In this document: in pieces, positions 57,136 to 64,000 of the stretch | Position numbering within the stretch: the stretch's first letter is position 1 | How the letters are laid out: every line of letters starts with the position of its first letter | DNA from: Shewanella subflava | Lineage (GTDB): Bacteria; Pseudomonadota; Gammaproteobacteria; Enterobacterales; Shewanellaceae | Direction: 5' to 3' | Assembly: GCF_025971955.1 (NCBI RefSeq) | Contig: NZ_JAPDMX010000025.1 | Location: forward strand, 103,428 to 167,427 | DNA: 64,000 nucleotides | The notes under the pieces: generated by a model | The model's input: only the letters and a program-made list of their open reading frames with translations | The model's database searches: none | Told to the model about the DNA's origin: nothing | Position numbers and translations under genes: made by a program

Positions 57136-58280
57136 TGGATTTATTACTCATTCTTACTTACGGTGCAGTTTGTATCGCGATTTTTAAAATATTCAAAATC
57201 CCTTTGACTAAATGGACTGTTCCCACCGCAATTTTAGGGGGCATAGTATTAATCGGTACTCTGTTGTTACTGATGAACTATAACCATCCTTACACTAAAT
57301 TTGCCCGTGAATACTTTGTCTCTATTCCAATCACCCCCGCGGTAAAAGGGATTGTCACTGAGGTCAATGTTGTCCCAAACATGCCGGTAAAAAAAGGCGA
57401 TATTCTGTTCAGAATTGATCCCACACCGTATGCTGCGACTGTGATGCAAAAACAAGCGGCATTAAAAGAGGCTGAGCAACAAGTACCACAATTGAAAGCC
57501 GCATTTGAAGCTGCACATGCAAAGTTTGAACAAGCTCAAGCAGATTCGACTCGTACCGAGTCAGCGTTTAGACGATACGAAGAAGGACGCCGAAAAGGTG
57601 GGAAAAACTCGCCATTTACTGAACTTGAATTAGATAATCGTCGTCAGATTTATTTAGCATCGCTGGCCCAGTTAGACGCTGCAAGAGCAGAAGAGCTCCG
57701 TAATCGTTTGGCGTATGAGTCGAATATTGAAGGTGTTAATACAAAAGTTGCAGGCATACAGGCTGAGCTTGACAAAGCGCAGTTTGAATTAGCACAAACT
57801 GTGGTGCGAGCACCGGCAGACGGCGTAGTGACTCAGCTAGCGTTAAGAGAAGGTGTGATGGCAGTGCCACTGCCACTTCGCCCTGCATTAACATTTATTC
57901 CGGATGAAGAGCGTTATTTTGCCGGGGCATTTTGGCAAAACTCATTACTGCGTTTAAAAGAAGGTGATGAAGCCGAAGTGATTATTGATGCAGTACCAGG
58001 TGTGGTATTCAAAGGTAAAGTCGCTAAAATTTTACCAGCCATGGCTGAAGGGGAAATTCAATTCAGTGGCAGTTTACAATCGTCGAGCCGTTTATTTCAA
58101 CGAGGCAGAGTCATAGTATTAATTGATCTTGATGAAAGCGAGGTTATTAATTCCTTACCCGCAGGTGTCGCAGGGCAAGCCGCAATTTATACCGAGCATT
58201 TTAGCCATGTGTCAGTAATGCGAAAAGTATTACTGAGAATGCAAGGCTGGTTAAATTACTTATTTGCAGAGGGGCATTAA
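57135..58280 (+). CDS. yiaV: HlyD-family membrane-fusion protein (YiaV-like)
   Basis: A 381-residue protein with two N-terminal helices (about 1-17 and 30-50), a biotinyl-lipoyl half-domain GIVTEVNVVPNMPVKKGDILFRID, a long coiled coil (about 100-200), and the second half-domain VVRAPADGVVTQLALREG followed by a beta-barrel domain. Partner of the DUF3302 protein by gene order and TAATG overlap. No outer membrane channel or inner membrane pump is encoded next to them, so any transport assembly is unknown. Confidence 0.9.
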   Translation: MDLLLILTYGAVCIAIFKIFKIPLTKWTVPTAILGGIVLIGTLLLLMNYNHPYTKFAREYFVSIPITPAVKGIVTEVNVVPNMPVKKGDILFRIDPTPYAATVMQKQAALKEAEQQVPQLKAAFEAAHAKFEQAQADSTRTESAFRRYEEGRRKGGKNSPFTELELDNRRQIYLASLAQLDAARAEELRNRLAYESNIEGVNTKVAGIQAELDKAQFELAQTVVRAPADGVVTQLALREGVMAVPLPLRPALTFIPDEERYFAGAFWQNSLLRLKEGDEAEVIIDAVPGVVFKGKVAKILPAMAEGEIQFSGSLQSSSRLFQRGRVIVLIDLDESEVINSLPAGVAGQAAIYTEHFSHVSVMRKVLLRMQGWLNYLFAEGH

Positions 58281-58645
58281 TATTAACCACAATCAATAAT
58301 GGATAGGAGATAGCGCAGTAAAAATTCAGGATAACAAGGCCGATTTTTATGATAAGTCTCTGTTCTTTTTATCTAAAAATCTAACGCGGTTATGGAGTGT
58401 TTTTACATGTTAGAATCCGCGGTTATTGATTAGGGGGGGGAATTGCCATTCGCTTGGGAGCCGTCTCATCGATTGACTTCACAGAGCCTAGCTGGATTAG
58501 TTAACCTCAAATAACAACGTCCGCGATAGCGGACGTTGTTATGTTAATTCAAGTGACTACCGCGCGAAATCATGTCATTTGTTTAACCTTATTATGAACC
58601 TTAAATTTTAGCTGATAATGTTCACGCTATATCAGGCTTTGAAGG
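58281..58645. other. 365-base gap with G8 run and a 14-bp hairpin
   Basis: Between convergent genes. A run of eight Gs is at 58433-58440 (TTGATTAGGGGGGGGAATT). A perfect hairpin ATAACAACGTCCGC-gata-GCGGACGTTGTTAT spans 58511-58542 with no T tract. A short open frame of eight codons (ATGTTAGAA..., ending GATTAG) lies before the G run. No known gene, RNA or repeat shared with the rest of the window. Confidence 0.5.
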
Positions 58646-59221
58646 TCATTGTGCCTTTTTGGGGGGAAACTGTTGAAGGATCTGCTGCACGGTTTCTGCA
58701 GTCTTGTTAGCTTTATCTTGACCACCCATGTCAAAGTCGTACTGATCTGATCCGCGCCAAATTAAGCGGTTGCTAATAGGATCAATAATGTCGATTTGAA
58801 TCGTTTGTACTTTCGCGGTGTCACTTCCTATTGGCACCCCTACACTGGTGCCAATGCTGGCACCACCGCGGCTGCCCCAACCTCCGGTGCCTAAACCAAT
58901 CGACAGGCCTGAATTTTTGGGTTTGTCTTCGGTTTTTAAAGCAAAGCTAACGTTAAAATCACTGGGTTGTGCTTGTTGAGTAAAACCTTGCTGGGTGAGT
59001 GTCTGAATAATGTCTTCACGTACACGTTGAAGGGTAAGTGGATCTTCGGCATTAACCACATCTAATAGCGAAAAGCTTTTCAATTGGCTAAAGTCATAGT
59101 CAATAGCATAGTCATTTTTAGGTGTGCTTTGGCAGCCAGAAATAGCCAAGCTAGTTACTAGCAACACTGAAGCGGAAAAAACACGGCGATAAGCATTTGG
59201 GCAAAAAAGGTATTGCAGCAT
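58646..59221 (-). CDS. DUF4136 lipoprotein
   Basis: A 191-residue lipoprotein with lipobox LAISGC (C30) followed by Q; the family DUF4136 is recognised from YAIDYDFSQLKSFSLLD and the C-terminal half (IQIDIIDPISNRLIWRGS). An internal glycine-rich stretch (GLGTGGWGSRGGASIGTS) is typical. The ATG at 59221 has GGAGAG upstream; the TTG 15 bases earlier is less likely. Role unknown. Confidence 0.85.
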   Translation of the reverse strand: MLQYLFCPNAYRRVFSASVLLVTSLAISGCQSTPKNDYAIDYDFSQLKSFSLLDVVNAEDPLTLQRVREDIIQTLTQQGFTQQAQPSDFNVSFALKTEDKPKNSGLSIGLGTGGWGSRGGASIGTSVGVPIGSDTAKVQTIQIDIIDPISNRLIWRGSDQYDFDMGGQDKANKTAETVQQILQQFPPKKAQ

Positions 59222-59305
59222 AATAAGACTCTCCAAAAATTGTACAAATTTATTGCTATTAGTATAACCTTAACTCTATCGTCAATAAGTTAATTACGCT
59301 CTACT

Positions 59306-59617
59306 ATGGAACAATTAAGTTTTTTTGCTGTACCCAGCCCCTGTATAGGAATTTGCCAGACAGATCCTAAAGGATATTGCTTGGGCTGTTTTCGTAGTCG
59401 TGATGAGCGTTTTAATTGGATGAGTTTCTCTGAGTTACAAAAGCAAGATGTGATCCGTTTGTGTGCCCAACGTAAAAGACGCCGCCAATATGCTATTTTC
59501 AATGCCAGAAAATTACAGCAACAGCAATTGCAAGCCAGCATCAATACTCAATTAGACTTTGACGCGTCGGATGATAACGATGTGCTTAGTGATGTGAGTG
59601 ATTTCAAACTGGATTAA
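59306..59617 (+). CDS. DUF1289 small Fe-S-like protein
   Basis: A 103-residue protein with the DUF1289 cysteine motif PSPCIGICQTDPKGYCLGC (C13, C17, C25, C28), then helix FRSRDERFNWMSFSELQKQDV. The C-terminal half is basic, then acidic. DUF1289 proteins may bind a metal or Fe-S cluster; function unknown. Its stop overlaps the stop of the convergent sensor kinase gene by three bases. Confidence 0.87.
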   Translation: MEQLSFFAVPSPCIGICQTDPKGYCLGCFRSRDERFNWMSFSELQKQDVIRLCAQRKRRRQYAIFNARKLQQQQLQASINTQLDFDASDDNDVLSDVSDFKLD

Positions 59618-60876
59618 CTTTTAGGCCAGCTTAGGGTAAATGCCGTTTTGTCATCATTGCTAAAAATGCTGACGTTACCTCGATGGCGCATCATGATCCT
59701 TTTTATTATCGCTAAGCCTAGCCCATGCCCTTTATTGCCATGAAATTGCGATTGACTGCGATAAAAGGCTTCAAATATATGCGGCTGATCTTCTAAAGGA
59801 ATGCTCGGACCATTATTACTTACGGTTAAATACACGTTATTTGAGTCGTCACTTAGCTCGATGTTGATTGCAGATTTCGCGTAGCGCTGAGCATTAATAA
59901 TCAGATTTTGAATCGCACGTTCAACTAATGAACCTTCACCTTTTATGAAAATTTCATTCGCTTGAACAGGTAAAGTTAACTCAATGCGGTGCACGCTTAA
60001 GTCTTTTAATCTAATAATCAGCTGCTTACTGATATTAATTAAATCACAGTTTTCTAATACAGGCTCAATCTGCATGGTTTCTAAGCTGGCATAAGTGAGC
60101 AATTCTTGCAGTAGGTCTTCCATTTCTTTGATATCAGTTTGCATCTCATTTAAAAAGTGAGTGCGTTGTTCAATATCACTATCAGGCAGACAATATTTAG
60201 GCAGTAGGGCTAACGCAAATTTTAGCCTGGCTAACGGGGTTCTAATTTCATGTGAAACCGCGTTTGTCAGGTGCTTTTGGTTATCAATTAAGCTGCTGAT
60301 ATGCTGCGCCATATCATTAAATGTTAACGCTAAAGGTGCAACTTGGGAGCGGCTATTTAGCTCGATGCGTGTATCCCAATGTGCTTCACCAAACTTTTGT
60401 GTCGCACTTCTAAGTACTTTTAAATCTCGCGATAAAGGCCATACCCAAACCAATGCTACTAACGCTAAAGACAAGTAAAATATGATGGTAAATATGCCGC
60501 GCAAGTTATCTCTGGGATCGATGTCAAATGGACCTGCAATCAGCACCTGGTTATCCACAGCGATAAATTGTAATTGGGTCTTATCGGCTTGAGTGGTGAG
60601 GATCTGATTATGAGATAGTTGCATGTTGCCATTTAAGGCAATTTGATCTCGTTGCAGTAGTTGAAGTGGAAATGCATGCTGCTTGCTGATTTCATCAAGC
60701 AGCATTTGCCGCTCTGCTTCGGGCTGCTTAGATAGTATAAATGCCAACGCAATTAGCGGTGCATCGACTTGACCATTATCCTCGACATGGTTTTGCCATA
60801 AACTATCTAATGTCCAGCCTATCCCTAAAAAGCTTAAGCTTAATAGAAGATATAGGCTGATGAAGAGGCGTTTCAA
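59614..60876 (-). CDS. Sensor histidine kinase (EnvZ-like class)
   Basis: A 420-residue kinase: TM1 (about 4-22), a periplasmic sensor segment (about 25-126), TM2 (about 127-146), HAMP, DHp with the phosphorylated histidine about residue 209 (NAVSHEIRTPLARL), and catalytic domain with N-box RAIQNLIINAQRYAK, and GHGLGLAIIKRI. It follows the response regulator by 17 bases in an operon with the DUF3019 and MipA/OmpV genes, so its stimulus probably concerns the outer membrane or cell wall. Stimulus is inferred, not seen. Confidence 0.92.
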   Translation of the reverse strand: MKRLFISLYLLLSLSFLGIGWTLDSLWQNHVEDNGQVDAPLIALAFILSKQPEAERQMLLDEISKQHAFPLQLLQRDQIALNGNMQLSHNQILTTQADKTQLQFIAVDNQVLIAGPFDIDPRDNLRGIFTIIFYLSLALVALVWVWPLSRDLKVLRSATQKFGEAHWDTRIELNSRSQVAPLALTFNDMAQHISSLIDNQKHLTNAVSHEIRTPLARLKFALALLPKYCLPDSDIEQRTHFLNEMQTDIKEMEDLLQELLTYASLETMQIEPVLENCDLINISKQLIIRLKDLSVHRIELTLPVQANEIFIKGEGSLVERAIQNLIINAQRYAKSAINIELSDDSNNVYLTVSNNGPSIPLEDQPHIFEAFYRSQSQFHGNKGHGLGLAIIKRIMMRHRGNVSIFSNDDKTAFTLSWPKS

Positions 60877-60893
60877 TTGATTTGGCGACTAAA

Positions 60894-61607
60894 TTAATTA
60901 TTCCACGCTTCAGGCGCGAATAAATAACCTTGTCCCCAAACCGTTTTTATCCGGAAAGGCGTTTCAATGCTATCACCGAGCTTTTTGCGCAGACGTGAAA
61001 TACGTACATCAATTTTACGATCTTTACCGTCAAAATCGATGTTTAAAAGGTATTGATAAATGTACTGGCGGCTGAGTATTTGTCCTGCTTGAGAGGCAAG
61101 TAGCCATAACAATTCAAATTCGTGACTCGTGAGGTCTACTTCGGTATTGCCTAAGCGAATGGCTTGGGTGTGAGGATCGATACTGAGTTTACCGAAGTTA
61201 AGACAATGTGATTCTGGTTTGTTTGGCTGAGCTTGGCGACGCAGTAGGTTGTTCATTCTTGCGACTAATAACGCAGGATCGACAGGCTTAACAATATAGT
61301 CATCAGCGCCTAATTCAAGCCCCTTAATTTGGTCTTCATTACTGCCAAGTGCGCTCATTAATAAAATTGGGCCAGAGAAATAGTCAGGCAGTTTCTCACA
61401 CAGACTTAATCCATCAAGACCGGGTAACATAATGTCGAGTAGGATAATATCAGGTTTATAGCTGATGAGACGGGTTAATACCGTATCGCCACGGCGTTCA
61501 ACTTCAACATGCATGTCGTGGGATTTTAAATAATCAACAATGAGATTGGCTAATCTGATGTCGTCTTCAACCAAAAGAACTCTATGCGTAAATTGTGGCG
61601 TGGTCAT
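60894..61607 (-). CDS. OmpR-family response regulator
   Basis: A 237-residue regulator: receiver domain with acid pocket E14-D16, phospho-acceptor D58 (PDIILLDIML), conserved K around 107 (YIVKPVDPALL), and a winged-helix DNA-binding domain (about 140-235; EFELLWLLASQAGQILSRQYI, DRKIDVRISRLRKKLG). The ATG at 61607 overlaps the stop of the DUF3019 gene. GGAG is nine bases upstream. It should respond to the kinase encoded next and may control the upstream genes of its own operon. Confidence 0.93.
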   Translation of the reverse strand: MTTPQFTHRVLLVEDDIRLANLIVDYLKSHDMHVEVERRGDTVLTRLISYKPDIILLDIMLPGLDGLSLCEKLPDYFSGPILLMSALGSNEDQIKGLELGADDYIVKPVDPALLVARMNNLLRRQAQPNKPESHCLNFGKLSIDPHTQAIRLGNTEVDLTSHEFELLWLLASQAGQILSRQYIYQYLLNIDFDGKDRKIDVRISRLRKKLGDSIETPFRIKTVWGQGYLFAPEAWNN

Positions 61608-62026
61608 TAAAATAAACTCCAAGGGTTCCGATAACGCCTGCGTACTTGTTGCGTCGCGGCTTTATTTATTTTCAACTTTACGCCTGCAAGGGTGAGATTG
61701 TTGTCTTTGCTTACGAGTATAAATTGAATATCTTTATCGGTTTTTATTGTTAAGTTGACAGATTTTTCGCTTGGATCGTCCGAGCACCAACGCGGTATGC
61801 TTGGATAATCAGATATGATGCAAACAAGATCGTCATTAACCGTTTCCCATGTTAATAACAGGTCTATTTCACAGTAACTAAATTGATCATCCGTTAAACA
61901 CAAATTAGGCGTAGCTTTTAGCTGCGCCTGTTGTTCAAGTGTTGCTGCTTTATTGTCAAAAGCAGTCATCGATAGAATTAAAATGCCCCAAAAGCAATAT
62001 GCCGCACGCATGGTGAAATACTTCAA
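61607..62026 (-). CDS. DUF3019 secreted protein
   Basis: A 139-residue protein with a signal peptide (about 1-24) and the DUF3019 pattern: LCLTDDQFSYCEIDLLLTWETVNDDLVCIISDYPSIPRWC (read in pieces). Four cysteines probably form disulfides in the periplasm. The C-terminal tail is basic (QQVRRRYRNPWSLF). Typical of Shewanella and Alteromonadales. Its stop overlaps the start of the response regulator gene by one base, so translation is coupled. Possibly an accessory sensor or regulator of the kinase. Confidence 0.85.
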   Translation of the reverse strand: MKYFTMRAAYCFWGILILSMTAFDNKAATLEQQAQLKATPNLCLTDDQFSYCEIDLLLTWETVNDDLVCIISDYPSIPRWCSDDPSEKSVNLTIKTDKDIQFILVSKDNNLTLAGVKLKINKAATQQVRRRYRNPWSLF

Positions 62027-62028
62027 CG

Positions 62029-62913
62029 TTAAAACCTATAAGCTGCGCCAACAAAATAACTTTGACTGTTATCTTCATTGACTAATGGGCTATCTTTTAT
62101 TTCATCTGACAATGCTGTGTAGCGATATGCCATTAAAATGTTCCATTGCTCATTAATAATGTAGCGCGTGGTTAATTCTAACCCCGTATTCCAGCCTGAA
62201 TCGGCGCGATAATGTTCGCTCCAATAGCTATTTTCAGATTCTCTCACACCATAATAATACTGAATCACCTCAGCACTCTTCCAATCAGCTCGCAATGCGG
62301 CATCGAGCACCCATTGTTCAATGGCGATGCCATAGTTCCAGCTAAAATGGAGTGTTTCTCCGTTGTGTACATTCAGTATGTCATGGGCGTAAGCTAATTT
62401 TAAAAAGCCCCAGCGCGCATAATAAAATGCTTCAATGCCACCATAAAAAGTAAAGTGACGGCTTTCTAATTCTTCGAAAACTTTAGGAGGTTCGGTGATC
62501 TCTTGCGACATGGTTCTCATTGGCATGATATTCACATCTGCGGAGGTGCGATCCCCACTTAAAAAAAGATTACTTGGATCCCAATTGTAGAAAAATGCTC
62601 TATCATCGCTGTAACTGGTCACCAGATTGATAGAAAATCTTTCCGCTTCTTTTAGGCTGTAACCTAAATTACCATTATCAAAAAACCACTGTTCACCGTA
62701 GTAAGCTATTGACGGTAGCACATACAATGGGATGTCATCATAATCTTGTAATGGATTTGTTTTCTGACCATAACCTACTGCCAAAGAGATATCCCACTCC
62801 CCTTGAGTAATACAGTCACTTGAGGTTAAACACGTCGGTTCAGCCTTTGCCAACGCCATGAATAGTGGTGTGACAATCAAGAATAATAAAACATTACGTA
62901 TGTATTTAAGCAT
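62029..62913 (-). CDS. MipA/OmpV family outer membrane protein
   Basis: A 294-residue protein with a signal peptide (about 1-24; cleavage ALA-KAE or AKA-EPT), beta-strand-rich, ending AAYRF, and the OmpV/MipA pattern DISLAVGYGQKTNPLQDYDDIPLYVLPSIAYYGEQWFFDNGNLGY (read in pieces). MipA-type proteins scaffold murein synthesis (MltA/PBP1B) in E. coli or act as porins in other bacteria. First gene of the four-gene operon with DUF3019, regulator and kinase; the DUF3019 gene starts two bases after its stop. Confidence 0.88.
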   Translation of the reverse strand: MLKYIRNVLLFLIVTPLFMALAKAEPTCLTSSDCITQGEWDISLAVGYGQKTNPLQDYDDIPLYVLPSIAYYGEQWFFDNGNLGYSLKEAERFSINLVTSYSDDRAFFYNWDPSNLFLSGDRTSADVNIMPMRTMSQEITEPPKVFEELESRHFTFYGGIEAFYYARWGFLKLAYAHDILNVHNGETLHFSWNYGIAIEQWVLDAALRADWKSAEVIQYYYGVRESENSYWSEHYRADSGWNTGLELTTRYIINEQWNILMAYRYTALSDEIKDSPLVNEDNSQSYFVGAAYRF

Positions 62914-62957
62914 AAATGACTTTATAACCTTCTATGTGTTTAGTACTAAATTTCTGA

Positions 62958-62990
62958 TATTTAACCTTTTAAATACGTTACGGTTAAATA
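62958..62990. promoter_or_regulatory. Inverted repeat upstream of the MipA operon
   Basis: TATTTAACC (62958-62966) and GGTTAAATA (62982-62990), arms of nine separated by 15. It sits 45-77 bases upstream of the MipA start and could be the target of the operon's own regulator; OmpR-family sites are usually direct repeats, so this is uncertain. Confidence 0.35.
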
Positions 62991-63094
62991 GAGAACAAGT
63001 CATAAACATCATGTTATCACTATCTCTCTACCGCATTAATAATTAACAACGGTTGGATACAAAATGTTACTGATAGATTACGCTGTATTCAGCG

Positions 63095-63688
63095 TTAAGC
63101 TTTAATGGCTTTCCAAAATAATTGAAAGCTGGCATGGCGGTGGGATGTGTCTTGGCCTAATTCTGGGTGGTCGGTAAAAAAACGGATGGCGGCTAAATAT
63201 TGACCATGGCAATTTTCCAACAATAAATCGATAGGGTAGTGCGCTACGATATTCTGTTGCTGACCTTTTTCAATTAACTCCACAATAAACCGTAAAATCC
63301 CAGTCATCGCCTGTTGCCGTGTGGCCGTATTAATTTCTGCTGACAATGAAAACTGTAAAAAAAACTTTTGCTTTAATGGCTGAGAGATTGCCCAATCAAT
63401 GGCATTTTGCCACAGGGTGTTTGCATCTAATTCGATATCGCCAGTAACTTGGCTGTTACTGATGATGGTATCAGCAAATTCTTGTTTAATATTTAAAAAA
63501 AGATGGTTAATGATACTGTCTTTTGAAGGAAAGTGATGAAACAAGGTGCCAGTAGCCACTCCCGCAGCCTTTGCAATAGAGGCTGTGGATGTGGCATGAA
63601 ATCCTTGACTGACAAATAATGCTAAAGCAGACGCTAAAATAGCGTTTTTTTTATCTGTGTGTTTTTTTGTGGCATGTTCTATGGTCAC
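63095..63688 (-). CDS. TetR family transcriptional regulator
   Basis: A 197-residue repressor: N-terminal helix-turn-helix STASIAKAAGVATGTLFHHFPSKDS (about 32-56), with the C-terminal ligand domain of unknown specificity. It starts nine bases after the stop of the aldehyde dehydrogenase gene on the same strand, so the two are probably an operon and the regulator may govern its neighbour. Confidence 0.92.
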   Translation of the reverse strand: MTIEHATKKHTDKKNAILASALALFVSQGFHATSTASIAKAAGVATGTLFHHFPSKDSIINHLFLNIKQEFADTIISNSQVTGDIELDANTLWQNAIDWAISQPLKQKFFLQFSLSAEINTATRQQAMTGILRFIVELIEKGQQQNIVAHYPIDLLLENCHGQYLAAIRFFTDHPELGQDTSHRHASFQLFWKAIKA

Positions 63689-63697
63689 CAGCAGATC

Positions 63698-64000
63698 CTA
63701 ACGTAAAAAAAACTTCATCAATGCTTTTTGAATAAATGTGCCATAGGGAGGATGCACAAAAATTCCGGTATTGATTTTACCACTGGTTAAGACGGTTTTT
63801 GCATGGCTGAAGGTAAGGAAACCTTCTTTACCATGATAGTGGCCCATACCCGATGGTCCAATTCCGCCAAATGGTGCGTCATCGGCAGCAACATGAAACA
63901 CTGTATCATTGATACATACACCGCCAGAATGGGTGTGATGTAAAATATGATCTTGAGTGCTGCTATTAAAACTTAAAATATACAGAGCTAATGGTCTATC
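63698..64000 (-). CDS. Aldehyde dehydrogenase, C-terminal part (coniferyl-aldehyde type)
   Basis: An open frame that runs off the window edge: 100 residues of the C-terminal end of an NAD(P)-dependent aldehyde dehydrogenase. The stretch RPLALYILSFN, HTHSGGVCINDTVFHVAADDAPFGGIGPSGMGHYHGKEGF is typical of class 3-like coniferyl aldehyde dehydrogenases. The catalytic cysteine lies upstream, outside the window. It precedes the TetR gene on the same strand. An ATG at 63901 is internal, not a start. Confidence 0.9.
   Translation of the reverse strand, partial: DRPLALYILSFNSSTQDHILHHTHSGGVCINDTVFHVAADDAPFGGIGPSGMGHYHGKEGFLTFSHAKTVLTSGKINTGIFVHPPYGTFIQKALMKFFLR

Noticed and set aside
58501..58510. 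TTAACCTCAA as another end of the inverted-end repeat
   Set aside because: Only nine to ten bases match, with no partner end or interior homology; probably chance.

Overview
The window is a piece of a gammaproteobacterial chromosome, most likely Shewanella or a close relative in the Alteromonadales. I base this on protein similarity by eye, on conserved E. coli/Pseudomonas-like gene orders (lolB-ispE-prs / hemA-prfA-prmC-sirB2-sirB1-kdsA; lptD-surA-pdxA-rsmA-apaG-apaH / amgK-murU-djlA; ispB / rplU-rpmA-cgtA) and on families typical of Shewanella (DUF3019, DUF3718, DUF3144, MSHA-type prepilins, PsrA-type fatty acid control). No prophage, plasmid, CRISPR array, rRNA or intact transposase gene is visible; the DNA is moderately AT-rich throughout.

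Layout. 1-210: tRNA-Leu(UAG) and tRNA-Gln(UUG), probably the end of a tRNA operon. 470-3360: a small Cys-cluster protein, a compound repeat, and a lipoprotein M3 oligopeptidase. 3.5-13.1 kb: prs, ispE and lolB on the minus strand, divergent from hemA-prfA-prmC, then sirB2-sirB1, a DUF819 transporter and kdsA. 13.1-19.7 kb: EamA transporter, panE, vanZ-like, yajQ, ampG, a small orphan protein, a cyclophilin and yajG. 19.9-28.1 kb: DUF2804, a di-iron hydroxylase, rlmG, a small membrane protein, an orphan prepilin, an ABC exporter and fadD with a candidate PsrA operator. 28.7-35.0 kb: a TonB receptor, repeats around a DsbD-like thioredoxin fragment, a LysE exporter, DUF3144, a second orphan prepilin and ung. 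35.1-40.9 kb: ispB, rplU-rpmA-cgtA, the split ThrE-type exporter pair yjjP/yjjB, folA and DUF3718. 41.4-53.2 kb: a chemoreceptor, apaH-apaG-rsmA-pdxA-surA-lptD, then amgK-murU-djlA. 53.2-64.0 kb: a beta-barrel protein, a 2-hydroxyacid dehydrogenase, purT, yiaW/yiaV-like genes, DUF4136, DUF1289, an operon mipA/DUF3019/response regulator/sensor kinase, a TetR regulator and the 3' part of an aldehyde dehydrogenase.

How genes work together. Envelope biogenesis dominates: LptD, SurA, LolB, KdsA, IspE/IspB, AmpG, AmgK/MurU. AmpG (muropeptide import) plus AmgK and MurU (MurNAc to UDP-MurNAc) suggest the Pseudomonas-type peptidoglycan recycling shortcut. Translation and housekeeping genes (prfA, prmC, rsmA, rlmG, rplU, rpmA, cgtA, ung, folA, purT, prs) fill the rest.

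The least explained DNA is intergenic. Two short repeat families recur. One (about 235 bp; 928-1160, 31270-31501, 41101-41415) has similar palindromes at both ends in the same orientation and several internal hairpins, like a non-autonomous IS200/IS605-derived element or a structured RNA. The other (about 200 bp; 767-927, 32257-32454, possibly 17530-17665) has inverted ends and a hairpin with a compensatory base-pair change between copies. No protein-level novel system was found.
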